A stretch of 64,000 nt of DNA from CAVSUZ01 sp963791885 (GCA_963791885.1 CAWBUL010000004.1:1240001-1304000); one strand, 5' to 3'; positions 35,620 through 44,635 are shown, numbered from the stretch's first letter. Numbers and translations: made by a program. Notes: a model not told the origin generated them from the letters alone.

Positions 35620-36647
35620 CCGCGCCCCTGGTTCAGCTCGACGGTGCCGGCAAGCGATTCGGCCACGTCACCGCGCTGCAGCCGGTTACATTGAGCATCG
35701 ATGAGGACAGCGCCCCCATCCTCGCCATTGCCGGCGAAAGCGGCAGCGGCAAGACAACTCTCGCGTCCCTGCTTCTCGGCTTCCTGCCTGCCAGCATGGG
35801 AGAGATCCGGTTTCGCGGTGCAAACATCGCTTCGCTCAGCCGCAGGCAACGGCTGACGTTCCGACGCGAGGTGCAGGCCGTCTTTCAGGACCCGTTCGCC
35901 GTGTACAATCTGTTCTATCGCGTGGACCACGCATTGATGGAACCGCTGCTTCTCCTGCGCCTCGCGCCATCGCGGCACCGGGCGCGGGAGATGATGGAGG
36001 CCGCCTGCGAACGCGTCGGGCTCCATCCGGAAGACACGCTCGGCCGCTTCCCGCATCAGCTGTCGGGCGGACAGCGGCAGCGCCTGATGGTCGCCCGCGC
36101 TCTGCTGCTTCGACCGAAACTGCTGATCGCGGACGAGCCCGTATCCATGATCGATGCCTCGCTGCGCGCGCTCGTGCTCGGCAGCATGCGGGAGCTAAAC
36201 GCCGAGCTTGCGATCCCGATTCTCTATATCACCCACGACCTGACCACCGCTTACCACATCGCTGACACCATCATCGTGCTTTACCGCGGCACGATCGTCG
36301 AAGCGGGTGATACCGAATCCGTCATCCAGCACCCGCAGCATCCGTACACGCGTCTGCTCGTTGATTCGGTTCCGTCGCCCGATCCCGACAAGGCTTGGGG
36401 TGATGGGCGACCGCTGGGCGACACATTCACCAAGCCGGCGCCCGCGCATGCGCAGGGCTGTCCGTTCGTCGGCCGCTGCCCGGACGCCATGCCGCGCTGT
36501 GCCGAACAGTCTCCGCCGCTTTATGCGCCGAACACAGGCCAGGTCGCACGCTGCTTCCTGCACGACGGTGCGCCCCGCTTCGACGAGTCTTTGCTCAGCG
36601 ATCTGCTGCGCTTTCGCACTTCATCATCCAAGGAGAGACCAAGTTGA
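35616..36647 (+). CDS. ABC transporter ATP-binding protein, DppF type
   Basis: The start is GTG 35616, overlapping the previous stop. The 343-residue ATPase has Walker A GESGSGKTT, signature LSGGQRQRL, a Walker B variant LLIADEPVSMID in place of the usual DEPTSALD, and the C-terminal Cys-rich segment CPFVGRCPDAMPRC. It is the second ATPase of the importer. Its stop overlaps the next start (TTGA). Confidence 0.92.
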   Translation: MTAPLVQLDGAGKRFGHVTALQPVTLSIDEDSAPILAIAGESGSGKTTLASLLLGFLPASMGEIRFRGANIASLSRRQRLTFRREVQAVFQDPFAVYNLFYRVDHALMEPLLLLRLAPSRHRAREMMEAACERVGLHPEDTLGRFPHQLSGGQRQRLMVARALLLRPKLLIADEPVSMIDASLRALVLGSMRELNAELAIPILYITHDLTTAYHIADTIIVLYRGTIVEAGDTESVIQHPQHPYTRLLVDSVPSPDPDKAWGDGRPLGDTFTKPAPAHAQGCPFVGRCPDAMPRCAEQSPPLYAPNTGQVARCFLHDGAPRFDESLLSDLLRFRTSSSKERPS

Positions 36648-37822
36648 AAATCACCGGAGTTCGCACACTGACCGTCGCGGCCCCGCCGCATCGCAACTGG
36701 GTCTTCGTGAAGGTGGAGACCGATCAGCCTGGTCTGTATGGTTGGGGCGAGGGCACGCTGGAATGGAAGACGCGCGGCGTTGTCGGGACGGTCGAGGATT
36801 TCGTGCCGATCCTGGTCGGGCAGGACCCGCGCGATGTCACGCGCATCGTTGAGCTGCTGCAGCGGACCTCGTTCTGGCCGCTTGGAGTGATCGGTCTGAC
36901 CGCGCTGAGCGCGGTCGAGCAGGCGTGCTGGGATATCAAGGGGAAGGATTTGGGGCAGCCGGTTTGGGCGCTGCTGGGTGGCAAGGTACGCGACCGGGTG
37001 CGCGTTTATACGCATATCGGCGCCGGCAAGGTGAAGATCAAACGCCACAGCCGCGATATTCCAAGCTACAGCGAGTCAACAAGCGAACTGCGAGAGCAGG
37101 GGTATACGGCGGTGAAAACGGGGCCGGTGCCGTATACGCATTATGATTTCGATATGCGTGAGGTGAAGCATACGGAGAAGCTGCTGCAATCGCTGCGGGA
37201 CGCGGCCGGCGATGGGATGGATATTCTGCTCGACTTCCACGGCCGGCCGTTCTCGCCGCGCGCTGCGCTGGCTTATATCGATGCGTGTTCGCCGGCCCGT
37301 CCGATGTTCGTGGAGGAGCCGATCCAGCCCGGCGATCACGTTGCCATGGCGCAGATCGCGCAGCTGGCGAAATGTCCGATCGCGACCGGCGAACGCCTGA
37401 TTACGCATCGGGAGTACGAGGATTTGTGCGGCCTGCACGCGGTGACGTACGTGCAGCCGGATCTGTGTCACTGCGGCGGGTTCACGGTCGGCAAGCAGAT
37501 TGCGGCGACGGCGGCCACGTTCGGCATCGGTGTGTGTCCGCACAATCCGATGGGGCCGATTGCGGGTGCGGTTGGGCTGCACTTCGGCGCCGCAGTGCCG
37601 AACTTCACCATTTTGGAGGAAATCACCGGCGGGGTGCCGTGGTACGCCGATGTGGTGCAGACGCCGATCCGGCGTGTTGACGGCTATTGGGAGCTACCGA
37701 CGGCGCCGGGTTTAGGTGTGGAGGTGAATGAGAAGGTCGCGGCGCAGCATCCGTTCGAGCAAGAGCAGGTGGCGTCGCTGGAGGCGGTGATGAAGCGGGA
37801 CGGGACGATTGCGAATTGGTGA
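36644..37822 (+). CDS. Mandelate racemase/muconate lactonizing family enzyme, galactonate dehydratase-like
   Basis: The start is TTG 36644, overlapping the previous stop, so the gene is translationally coupled to the importer. The 392-residue enolase-superfamily protein shows the N-terminal capping domain (LYGWGEGTLEW), metal ligands in ILLDFHGR, FVEEPI and ATGERL, and the acid/base region VCPHNPMGPI. The pattern resembles sugar-acid dehydratases such as D-galactonate dehydratase. It would dehydrate the compound taken up by the transporter; the exact substrate cannot be told. Confidence 0.85.
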   Translation: MKITGVRTLTVAAPPHRNWVFVKVETDQPGLYGWGEGTLEWKTRGVVGTVEDFVPILVGQDPRDVTRIVELLQRTSFWPLGVIGLTALSAVEQACWDIKGKDLGQPVWALLGGKVRDRVRVYTHIGAGKVKIKRHSRDIPSYSESTSELREQGYTAVKTGPVPYTHYDFDMREVKHTEKLLQSLRDAAGDGMDILLDFHGRPFSPRAALAYIDACSPARPMFVEEPIQPGDHVAMAQIAQLAKCPIATGERLITHREYEDLCGLHAVTYVQPDLCHCGGFTVGKQIAATAATFGIGVCPHNPMGPIAGAVGLHFGAAVPNFTILEEITGGVPWYADVVQTPIRRVDGYWELPTAPGLGVEVNEKVAAQHPFEQEQVASLEAVMKRDGTIANW

Positions 37823-37836
37823 GTGCCCAGCTTAGC

Positions 37837-38256
37837 TCAAATGCTCCACGGGTTGAGCACGGCAACTCCGGTCGGCTCGAAATCGGGGAGATTGCGGGTC
37901 ACGATCGTCATGCCGTGCACCATGGCGGTCGCGGCGATGTAAGCGTCCCGGTCCGGACGGGGATCCGGCACATGAAGGCTCGCACTTCGCCGGGCGACCA
38001 GGGTGTCGATCGGCAGGATGCGCTCGAAAAATTCGGGCAGAACGCGGGCTTCGAGCCAGTTGCGCAGCTTGGCCCCCTGGATTGGGTCGCGTCGTTCCAG
38101 CCGCATGATGCCGAGTTCAAGCTCCATCACAGTGATGGATGAAAGATAGAGGGAAGCGGCATCGACGTTCGAAAGCCACGCGATGACGTTTGCGTCTGCC
38201 CGACCATCACCGGCTTTACGCAGCTCCGACACCACGTTGGTGTCGAGCAGAAACAT
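37837..38256 (-). CDS. PIN-domain toxin, VapC-like
   Basis: This 139-residue protein opens MFLLDTNVVSELRK, with the first catalytic Asp of the PIN nuclease fold. Further acidic residues lie in ITVMELELGI and DAYIAATAMVHGM, and it ends in TIVTRNLPDF, a VapC hallmark. VapC proteins cleave specific tRNA or rRNA and are held inactive by the cognate antitoxin. It starts in the antitoxin stop (TGATG), so the pair is co-translated. Confidence 0.92.
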   Translation of the reverse strand: MFLLDTNVVSELRKAGDGRADANVIAWLSNVDAASLYLSSITVMELELGIMRLERRDPIQGAKLRNWLEARVLPEFFERILPIDTLVARRSASLHVPDPRPDRDAYIAATAMVHGMTIVTRNLPDFEPTGVAVLNPWSI

Positions 38257-38510
38257 CAGCCGAAATCGGCCGGTCGCGGATCGTCGCGCAAGGGTGGGAA
38301 CTCCGCGTCGATATCGGAGAGGCCGGGGATCGCCAGGGCATCAACGATGCTGCGATGTTTGCGGGTCAGTTTTCGGTAGTCCTCGATGCTGAGCAGGACA
38401 TGGGCGGCCTTTCCGCGGTCCGTGATGAAAACGGGGCCGTTGGCCGCAGCCTTCTTCGCTCGACCGGTGTCCTGGTTAAATTCGCGGCTGGACAGGGTGG
38501 TGATGGTCAT
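38256..38510 (-). CDS. Phd/YefM-type antitoxin
   Basis: This 84-residue protein begins TTLSSREFNQDTGRAKKAA and contains GPVFITDRGKAAHVLLSIEDY, the Phd/YefM DNA-binding fold. Its C-terminal part wraps the toxin. It precedes and overlaps the VapC-like toxin gene by 1 nt. It likely represses its own promoter. Confidence 0.92.
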   Translation of the reverse strand: MTITTLSSREFNQDTGRAKKAAANGPVFITDRGKAAHVLLSIEDYRKLTRKHRSIVDALAIPGLSDIDAEFPPLRDDPRPADFG

Positions 38511-38587
38511 TCGGGCTTTCCTGCATGGGCTGCAGCGATATGTATAAATGTTGCTACAACGCGCCCGTTTGTCAATGGACGAGTTAG

Positions 38588-39214
38588 TTAGGTAGCCCCG
38601 CGCTGCGCCAATTCCTTCAAACTCTCCCGGATAAGGGTGTCCAGCCCGGCGTCCGGTCCCAGGCGCTCCGTCACGCGCGCCAGCACGGGCTGTGCCTCCG
38701 GCCGACGATAGCCGAGGTTCACCAGTGCGGACAGCGCGTCGTCGCTCAGCGACCGCGGGCCGGCCGCTGCGGCGACGGTGAAAGTGGAGGTTGGCGCGGC
38801 GCCGGCCTTGTCGCGCAGCTCGGTCAGGAGGCGGGCGGCGAGGCGGGCACCGACGCCGGAAGCGCGCGTGAGCGCCGTGCGGTCCTGCGCCGTGATGGCG
38901 CCGGCCAGCTCGGCCGGCGAGAGGGCAGAGAGCAAGGACAGCGCCACCCGGCCGCCGACGCCCTGCACCGTGGTCAGAAGCCGGAACCAGTCGCGCTCGG
39001 CGGGATCGATGAAGCCAAACAGGGTGATGGCGTCCTCCCGCACCTGGGTCTCGACGTGCAAATGCGTGATCTCCGGGGCGGAGGGGATGGCGGCGAGGGT
39101 GCGGGTGGAGGCGTGGACCAGGTAGCCCACGCCATGGACGTCGATGACGGCCGTGGTGTCGTCACGGGTGACCAGCAGACCGGTGAGACGGGCAATCACG
39201 CCGTGCGGGTCCAA
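38588..39214 (-). CDS. ruvA: Holliday junction protein RuvA
   Basis: The 208-residue product has an OB-fold N-terminus (IARLTGLLVTRDDTTAVIDV, GVGYLVHAS), helix-hairpin-helix motifs (LLTTVQGVGGRVALSLLSAL, LTRASGVGARLAARLLTEL) and the C-terminal RuvB-contact domain (ALVNLGYRRPEAQ). It holds four-way junctions for RuvB. The gene overlaps ruvC by 19 nt. ruvB is in a different cluster (15032-16066). Confidence 0.96.
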   Translation of the reverse strand: MDPHGVIARLTGLLVTRDDTTAVIDVHGVGYLVHASTRTLAAIPSAPEITHLHVETQVREDAITLFGFIDPAERDWFRLLTTVQGVGGRVALSLLSALSPAELAGAITAQDRTALTRASGVGARLAARLLTELRDKAGAAPTSTFTVAAAAGPRSLSDDALSALVNLGYRRPEAQPVLARVTERLGPDAGLDTLIRESLKELAQRGAT

Positions 39215-39705
39215 ACGAGACGGCTGGCGCGGTGGTGGGCGTGGCAGATGGCGACGGCCAGCGCGTCTGCGGCGTCGGCCCGGCGGATCGCGGCGGCGGG
39301 AAGCAGACGGCGCACCATCATCTGCACCTGCTCCTTCTCGGCGCCGCCAGTACCGACCACGGCCATTTTCACGGTCTTCGCGCCGTATTCGGCGACCGGG
39401 ATGCCGGCGAGCGCCGGGGCAAGCAGCGCGATGGCGCGGGCGTAGCCGAGTTTCAGGGTCGCGGTGCCGTTTCGATTGACGTATGTTTCCTCGACAGCCG
39501 CCTCATCGGGGCGGTGGGTGACGATCAGCTCGGCCAGCGCGTGGTGGAGGGTGCGCAGGCGTTCGGGCAGGCTGGCGGCGACATCGGTGGCGATGACGCC
39601 GTCGGCAACGTGGCGGAGACGCGATCCCTGGATCTCGATCAGGCCCCAGCCGGTAAAGCGCAGCCCGGGGTCGATGCCCAGAAGGAGGGGGCCAGCAAGG
39701 GGCAT
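39196..39705 (-). CDS. ruvC: Holliday junction resolvase RuvC
   Basis: The start is placed at ATG 39705 (MPLAGPLLLGIDPG), 51 codons inside the longest frame. The 169-residue protein has catalytic D12 in GIDPG, acidic pair E72/E73 in VEETYVN, and the C-terminal acidic cluster in RRADAADALAVAICH. It resolves Holliday junctions with RuvAB. It is divergent from phaR. Confidence 0.95.
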   Translation of the reverse strand: MPLAGPLLLGIDPGLRFTGWGLIEIQGSRLRHVADGVIATDVAASLPERLRTLHHALAELIVTHRPDEAAVEETYVNRNGTATLKLGYARAIALLAPALAGIPVAEYGAKTVKMAVVGTGGAEKEQVQMMVRRLLPAAAIRRADAADALAVAICHAHHRASRLVWTRTA

Positions 39706-39784
39706 GAACGACTCGGCATACTGATGGAATCGCAGTTTAGCCCGGCTTGGTGCATTGTGGGGGTAGGAGCCTGAGGGGAACCCG

Positions 39785-40417
39785 ATGTCAGAAAAGATCA
39801 AAGGCGACGCGGGAGGGGAAGTTGCGACGACACCGGTTGTGGTAAAAAAATATGCCAACCGGCGGCTCTATAACACCGAGAGTTCGAGTTACATCACGTT
39901 GGACAATCTGGCGGAGCTGATCCGCAAGGGGCGGGATTTCGTGGTATATGACGCGAAATCGGGTGAAGACATTACCCGCAGCGTGCTGACGCAGATCATT
40001 GTGGAAGAAGAGGGCAAGGGCCGAAGCCTCCTGCCGACGACCTTCCTGCGTCAGTTGATCGGCTTCTATGGCGATCAGATGCAAGGGCTGGTGCCGCGGT
40101 TCCTGGAACAGTCAATGGCGGTGTTCATCCAGCAGCAGGAGCAGATGCGCGCGGCGATGCAGAAGACGATGGGCAACTTCTTCCCGTTCAGCAACGCGGC
40201 GCTGGAGGAAGTGGGGCGGCAGAACATGGCGATGGTGGAGCGCGCGATGAGCTTGTTCAATCCCTTCTACCGCGCGTCGAGCGAGAACGCGACTCCGGCG
40301 GCCGAGCTGGAGGCGGAGGTGGAACGGTTGCGACGGGAAAATGAGGAGTTACGCCAGCAATTGGCGAATGCTGCGCCGGTGAAGACGCCGCGGAAGGCGC
40401 CGGCGTCGTCGGATTAG
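39785..40417 (+). CDS. phaR: Polyhydroxyalkanoate synthesis regulator PhaR
   Basis: The 210-residue product has the PHB accumulation regulator DNA-binding domain (VVVKKYANRRLYNTESSSYI, LIRKGRDFVVYDAKSGEDIT, TQIIVEEEGKG) followed by the PHB-binding domain (LRQLIGFYGDQMQGLVPRFL) and a Glu-rich C-terminal coiled coil. PhaR represses phasin and PHB genes until it binds polymer. This suggests the host stores polyhydroxyalkanoate. The Usp gene follows 9 nt later. Confidence 0.95.
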   Translation: MSEKIKGDAGGEVATTPVVVKKYANRRLYNTESSSYITLDNLAELIRKGRDFVVYDAKSGEDITRSVLTQIIVEEEGKGRSLLPTTFLRQLIGFYGDQMQGLVPRFLEQSMAVFIQQQEQMRAAMQKTMGNFFPFSNAALEEVGRQNMAMVERAMSLFNPFYRASSENATPAAELEAEVERLRRENEELRQQLANAAPVKTPRKAPASSD

Positions 40418-40426
40418 GAGGCGATT

Positions 40427-41284
40427 ATGCGGCTGCGCGACCTGGTGGTTGTTCTGGATGACTCGCCGCGGGCATCGGTACAGCTCGCGATGGCGATGGA
40501 GCTGGCGCGGCGGCACGACGCGCATCTGAGCGGCGTCTGTCCGCTCGATCTTCTCTTGCCGTCGGATATTGGGGTGTTGTTGGGCGGATATCCCGACGCG
40601 CTGGCAATGCAATACGTGACGGAACAGATGGACGCGCAATCCCGAGAGAAGGCGGATGCCATCGAGGCGCGGTTTCGCGAACAGCTGCGGGTCAATGAGG
40701 TTCGGGGCGATTGGCAGGCGGAGCGGGGCATCGTAGGCGACGTGGTGTCGACACGGCTGCGTACAGCCGATCTGGCGGTGATCGGGCAGCCCGATCCGAA
40801 CGCTGCGCAGTCTGCGATGAGCCGGTATTTGCTGGAGGATGTGCTGCTGCTGGCGGGGCGGCCGGTGCTGGCGGTCCCGTATGCCGGCTCTTTCAACGCC
40901 GAGTTCCGGACGGCGATGGTGGCGTGGACGGACTCGCGCGAGGCGGCGCGGGCGCTGAACGACGCGCTGCCGTTGCTGCACGGGGCGTCAAATGTGACGG
41001 TGCTGACGGTGCAAAGAGAACGCGCGGCCGAGGAGGAGGATTTGCCGGGGGCGGACGCGGCGGAACATTTGGCACGGCATGGCATCTCGGCGACGGCGGC
41101 TCGCACGGTGACGGATGGCGGCGTGTCCGAGGCGGATGCGATCCTAAACTATGCGGCGGATATCAGCGCGGAGCTGATCGTGTGCGGGTGCTACGGGCAT
41201 TCGCGAGCGCGGGAGCTGATCCTGGGCGGCGTGAGCCGAGGATTGCTCGAGCACATGACCGTGCCGGTCCTGATGTCTCACTGA
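40427..41284 (+). CDS. Universal stress protein, tandem UspA domains
   Basis: This 285-residue protein carries two Usp domains. The first begins LRDLVVVLDDSPRASVQLAM; the second has FRTAMVAWTDSREAARALND and ends in the nucleotide-binding loop CGCYGHSRARELILGGVSR. It is cytosolic and probably binds ATP. It follows phaR by 9 nt and precedes a GNAT gene by 8 nt, so the three may form one operon. Confidence 0.9.
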   Translation: MRLRDLVVVLDDSPRASVQLAMAMELARRHDAHLSGVCPLDLLLPSDIGVLLGGYPDALAMQYVTEQMDAQSREKADAIEARFREQLRVNEVRGDWQAERGIVGDVVSTRLRTADLAVIGQPDPNAAQSAMSRYLLEDVLLLAGRPVLAVPYAGSFNAEFRTAMVAWTDSREAARALNDALPLLHGASNVTVLTVQRERAAEEEDLPGADAAEHLARHGISATAARTVTDGGVSEADAILNYAADISAELIVCGCYGHSRARELILGGVSRGLLEHMTVPVLMSH

Positions 41285-41292
41285 GGACGGCG

Positions 41293-41814
41293 ATGGAGAT
41301 TCGGCCTGCAACGGACGGAGACCTGCCCGAGATCCAGTCCATCTACGCGCATCACGTGCTGACTGGGACGGGTACTTTCGAGGAGGTGCCGCCTTCTCTG
41401 GAAGAGATGGCGGAGCGGTTTGAGAAAGTGCGCGCGCAAGATTTGGCGTGGCTGGTGGCGGCCGACGCGACAGGCGTGCTGGGCTATGCGTATTACACGC
41501 AGTTCCGGGACCGCTCGGCGTACCGGTTCACCGTGGAGAACAGCATCTATGTGCGCGACGACGTGCGCGGTCAGGGCGTTGGAAAGGCTCTGGTGGCGCG
41601 GTTGATCGAGGAAGCGGAAGCACAGGGATTTCGGCAGATGATCGCGGTGATCGGGGATTCGGAGAATGTCGGCTCGATCGGCGTGCACGCGACGCTGGGG
41701 TTTCACATGGTCGGGACGATGCGCGCGGTGGGGGTGAAGTTCGGCCGCTGGCTGGATGTGGTGACGATGCAGCGGGCACTGGGGAGCGGGAGCGAGGCGC
41801 CGGGGGCTAAGTGA
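41293..41814 (+). CDS. GNAT N-acetyltransferase, phosphinothricin acetyltransferase-like
   Basis: The start is ATG 41293, giving 173 residues. The N-terminus (EIRPATDGDLPEIQSIYAHH) and GTGTFEEVPPSLEEM are typical of the Pat/Bar subgroup, with the acetyl-CoA loop VRGQGVGKAL and the conserved NVGSIGVHATLGF. It acetylates an amine, possibly a xenobiotic or amino-acid analogue. Its 3' end overlaps a convergent PIN gene by 112 nt. Confidence 0.9.
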   Translation: MEIRPATDGDLPEIQSIYAHHVLTGTGTFEEVPPSLEEMAERFEKVRAQDLAWLVAADATGVLGYAYYTQFRDRSAYRFTVENSIYVRDDVRGQGVGKALVARLIEEAEAQGFRQMIAVIGDSENVGSIGVHATLGFHMVGTMRAVGVKFGRWLDVVTMQRALGSGSEAPGAK

Positions 41815-42242
41815 TGGCGGGATTTCCGCCGCAGCGCTATTTCAGGCTGCAGGCGAACGAATGTGGCCGGCGTGATGATCGGGATGTCCCGGAACCGCGA
41901 GAGAACCAGCAAATCCTGATCACCGGAGACAATGAGATTTGCGCGGCCGTTGATGGCGAGTTCGAGAAATTTGTCGTCAGTGGGATCACGACACAGGGCA
42001 ATCCGTTCGGCGATTGCTATGGCTTCCGCAGCTAAGAGAAGGCGGCGTATTCCGTCCATATATCCGGTAGGAATACGCTTGGCGATGTAAGGTCGTCGAA
42101 AAACCTCGAGGAGCTGACGTTCCGTCGCGTCGCTTTTGAGGAGTCCGCCGCGATGATCGATCCAGCGGACAACACTGGCGGGCCATGATTCCTGTTTGAG
42201 TGCTGCACTGACAAAAACGTTCGTATCGACGACGAGCCTCAT
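41703..42242 (-). CDS. PIN-domain toxin with 3' extension into the GNAT gene
   Basis: The 179-residue protein begins MRLVVDTNVFVSAAL, with PIN acidic residues in LCRDPTDDKFLELA and ANLIVSGDQDLLVL. The family usually ends just after the IPIITPATFV strand; here about 45 extra residues are read from the antisense strand of the GNAT gene. It overlaps its antitoxin gene by 4 nt. It is a probable RNase toxin of a type II system. Confidence 0.82.
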   Translation of the reverse strand: MRLVVDTNVFVSAALKQESWPASVVRWIDHRGGLLKSDATERQLLEVFRRPYIAKRIPTGYMDGIRRLLLAAEAIAIAERIALCRDPTDDKFLELAINGRANLIVSGDQDLLVLSRFRDIPIITPATFVRLQPEIALRRKSRHHLAPGASLPLPSARCIVTTSSQRPNFTPTARIVPTM

Positions 42243-42478
42243 TCAATATCAGACTCGATTTCCTTCTGCGCCAGCTTGATGAGGCGGTCGATGGCGTCGT
42301 CCGTAAGACCTTCGCGGATTATCTGGGGCCGCGCATCGCGGCGCGCGTTCGCAATCCAGTCGTCTGGTTCGATCGCAACCACGACGCGCTGATCCGGCGC
42401 GATGCCGCGTCGGGTGAGTTCGGCGGTCACCTGACCGGCCGTGCTCTCGATGAATTCGGGCGTAGCACTCTTTTTCAT
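42239..42478 (-). CDS. Antitoxin paired with the PIN toxin
   Basis: The start is ATG 42478 (MKKSATPEFIES), giving 79 residues. It contains GIAPDQRVVVAIEPDDWIA, a helical segment and an acidic C-terminus (AQKEIESDIE). It lies directly upstream of and overlaps the toxin by 4 nt, the standard antitoxin position. The family is not named. Confidence 0.7.
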   Translation of the reverse strand: MKKSATPEFIESTAGQVTAELTRRGIAPDQRVVVAIEPDDWIANARRDARPQIIREGLTDDAIDRLIKLAQKEIESDIE

Positions 42479-42643
42479 GCGTATAGACCTATGTGCTGTC
42501 GGGCCGACTTTCCAGGAATAGCGACGCGGAGGGCAGCCCAGCATCGATCCATGTTCCCGGTACGTTCCGGCGTTGCTGGGGCGCAGGGTGAGGAACCGGC
42601 CGGGAATAACCGCCGAGGTGCGTGTCGACCGGCGCTCCTGCCG

Positions 42644-43051
42644 TCACGCGCCGATTTGCCGAAGCCAATCCTGCAGATTGTAGTAGTTGGAGATGCGGGC
42701 GATGCGCCCTTGCCGTATCGAGAAAAAGCCACCCGCGGGCAGCACATAAGTCTGACCTTTCGCCGGCGGCAGATCCCCATCGGTCGTGAGATATGTCCCG
42801 TGCACCACGAACTCCGCCGCGGCCCGTTCGCCTGAAGGCTCCGTCAGCACGACGATGTCGCGCAGTTCCTCTCGGTAGCAATGCTCCATGTGCGCCAGAA
42901 AGCGACGGAAGGGTTCACGCCCGATCTCACACCCTCCCTGGTTGATATCATGCGCAACGTCCACGGTGAGCAGCGCCACCATCCCGGCCCAGTCGCCGCG
43001 ATTGAATGCCTCATAATACGTCCGGACCAACCCGACCGCCTGCTTGCTCAT
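42644..43051 (-). CDS. NTF2-like/SnoaL-type protein
   Basis: This 135-residue protein has the cone-shaped NTF2 fold pattern: VRTYYEAFNRGDWAGMVALL, CEIGREPFRRFLAHM, and GGFFSIRQGRIARISNYYNLQDW. Members of this family serve as ketosteroid-isomerase-like enzymes or binding proteins, so the role here is open. It overlaps the nitrilase-family gene by 4 nt and is probably translated with it and the GNAT upstream. Confidence 0.82.
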   Translation of the reverse strand: MSKQAVGLVRTYYEAFNRGDWAGMVALLTVDVAHDINQGGCEIGREPFRRFLAHMEHCYREELRDIVVLTEPSGERAAAEFVVHGTYLTTDGDLPPAKGQTYVLPAGGFFSIRQGRIARISNYYNLQDWLRQIGA

Positions 43052-43938
43052 GTCCTCTCCCTTGCAGGCAGCCGCACAACCGGACTTTCGGCGGGCCAGT
43101 TCGCCCAGTCCTGGAAGTTGCGCACCGCTCCGTTCTTTCGCACCGTATCAAGCGAAGCGAGATCGAGGTCGGCGAACACCCACATGCCGCGATCCGCTTC
43201 ACCGTGCGCGATCACCCCGTCTTCGGGAAAGCCGCGATCCACCGGTCCGAACACCGCCGCATAGCCGTGGTTGGCATCCAGCGTGGCGAGCGAGGGGGCG
43301 TCGCCGACAGTCGGTGCCATGGCAACGAAACACTGGTTCTCGATCGCCCGGGCCCGCGCCGAGAGACAGACACGGTTGAAACCGTGCCATGTATCCGTGC
43401 AGCTCGGCACCAGGATCAGGCGAGCGCCCGCCAGCGTCTGAGCGCGAACCAGCGGCGGAAACTCGACATCGTAGCAGATGGCGATCCCGATCAGGCTCCA
43501 TGGCGTCTCGAACACAGACGGCGGTGCACCGGAGGCGACGCCCCATCGCTCGGCCTCGAAGCGTGTCATGGCCGATTTGTCCTGGAACGCGAGCGTGCCA
43601 TCGGGTGTAATCAGCGGGGCACGATTGCGGACGCGATCGTGGTCCGGCCATGGCATGGAGCCGGGCAGCAGCCAGATTCCATGCCGTCGCGCGGCTGATA
43701 CAAAGATATCGAGCAACTGTTCGATGACGTCGCACACGGCGTGCAATTCGCCCGGTGGATCGCCCATTCCCGCGAATCCGGCCGCGACTTCCATGCAGGC
43801 ATATTCGGGCAGCACCAGCAGTGAGGCGCCCCCCGCAACTCCTTCCGCCAGCAGGCGGTCGAGCTTGGCCGCGAACAGATCGAGGCTGGTTGGGGCCGTC
43901 ACTTCGTACTGCAAAAGACCGAGCCGAAGCGTGTTCAT
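43048..43938 (-). CDS. Carbon-nitrogen hydrolase (nitrilase superfamily)
   Basis: The 296-residue product shows the catalytic triad as E45 in LVLPEYACME, K121 in FQDKSAM and C155 in IGIAICYDVEFP. It would hydrolyse an amide or nitrile; the substrate is unknown. It overlaps the GNAT gene upstream and the NTF2-like gene downstream by 4 nt each. The three-gene arrangement suggests one pathway acting on a small amide or amine. Confidence 0.92.
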   Translation of the reverse strand: MNTLRLGLLQYEVTAPTSLDLFAAKLDRLLAEGVAGGASLLVLPEYACMEVAAGFAGMGDPPGELHAVCDVIEQLLDIFVSAARRHGIWLLPGSMPWPDHDRVRNRAPLITPDGTLAFQDKSAMTRFEAERWGVASGAPPSVFETPWSLIGIAICYDVEFPPLVRAQTLAGARLILVPSCTDTWHGFNRVCLSARARAIENQCFVAMAPTVGDAPSLATLDANHGYAAVFGPVDRGFPEDGVIAHGEADRGMWVFADLDLASLDTVRKNGAVRNFQDWANWPAESPVVRLPARERT

Positions 43939-44555
43939 GGCGGAAGCGGCGCTCGGCGCAGGGATTTCATCCAGAACATCAGGTCATGGTCTGATTCGTC
44001 ATCGGCACCCACTTCCTTCCAAGCCATTTTGCAGATGAGGTCGGGCCGGCGGGTGAAGCCGCGCCGCATCCAGAAGTCATCGAGGGGCACGTAGTCGGGC
44101 GGGCGGGCCGGATGATCCGGCGAGCGAACCACGCCGCAGAATACGGCGAAGTCGCAGTCGGACACCGCGCGAGCATGCGCCTCCCGCGCTGTGAAGAATG
44201 CCACGCCGATGCCGCGCCCGCGGAACTCGTGCCGCAGCACCGATTCACCGTAGTAGAAGAACCGGGCAGGATCCCAGCCGTGCGCTACGAAAGGCGCTTT
44301 CACGTTGTCCGTCTCGTCCGAGAGAGGCAGGCAGGTGGAGGCGCCGACAATCTCCTCACCAGCGCGGGCGAGGACCACGCCCGCGCGCGGGCTTTCGGCG
44401 TAGGTCGCGAGATAACGCTCCTCGGAGGCCGGATCGCCGTCATATAAATAAGGCCAGTCGCGGAACACGTCGGTTCTGAGCCGCGCAATGGCGGGGATGA
44501 CCGATGTGAGCTGGGCGCCCCGCGTGACTTCGATCCGAATGTCGTGCTGGTTCAC
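43935..44555 (-). CDS. GNAT family N-acetyltransferase
   Basis: This 206-residue protein (GTG start) has an acetyl-CoA-binding motif HEFRGRGIGVAFFTAREAHA and a C-terminal DFWMRRGFTRRPDLICKMAW typical of GNAT folds. It is the first gene of the group with the nitrilase-family and NTF2-like genes and is divergent from imuB. The acceptor substrate is unknown. Confidence 0.87.
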   Translation of the reverse strand: MNQHDIRIEVTRGAQLTSVIPAIARLRTDVFRDWPYLYDGDPASEERYLATYAESPRAGVVLARAGEEIVGASTCLPLSDETDNVKAPFVAHGWDPARFFYYGESVLRHEFRGRGIGVAFFTAREAHARAVSDCDFAVFCGVVRSPDHPARPPDYVPLDDFWMRRGFTRRPDLICKMAWKEVGADDESDHDLMFWMKSLRRAPLPP

Positions 44556-44635
44556 GCCGGTAAACCTGCCTCAGAGAGACCGAGGGCGTCGACTCTTCCC
44601 CTTTGAGTTCTTGCGAGTTCCTGATATGTTCCGGT

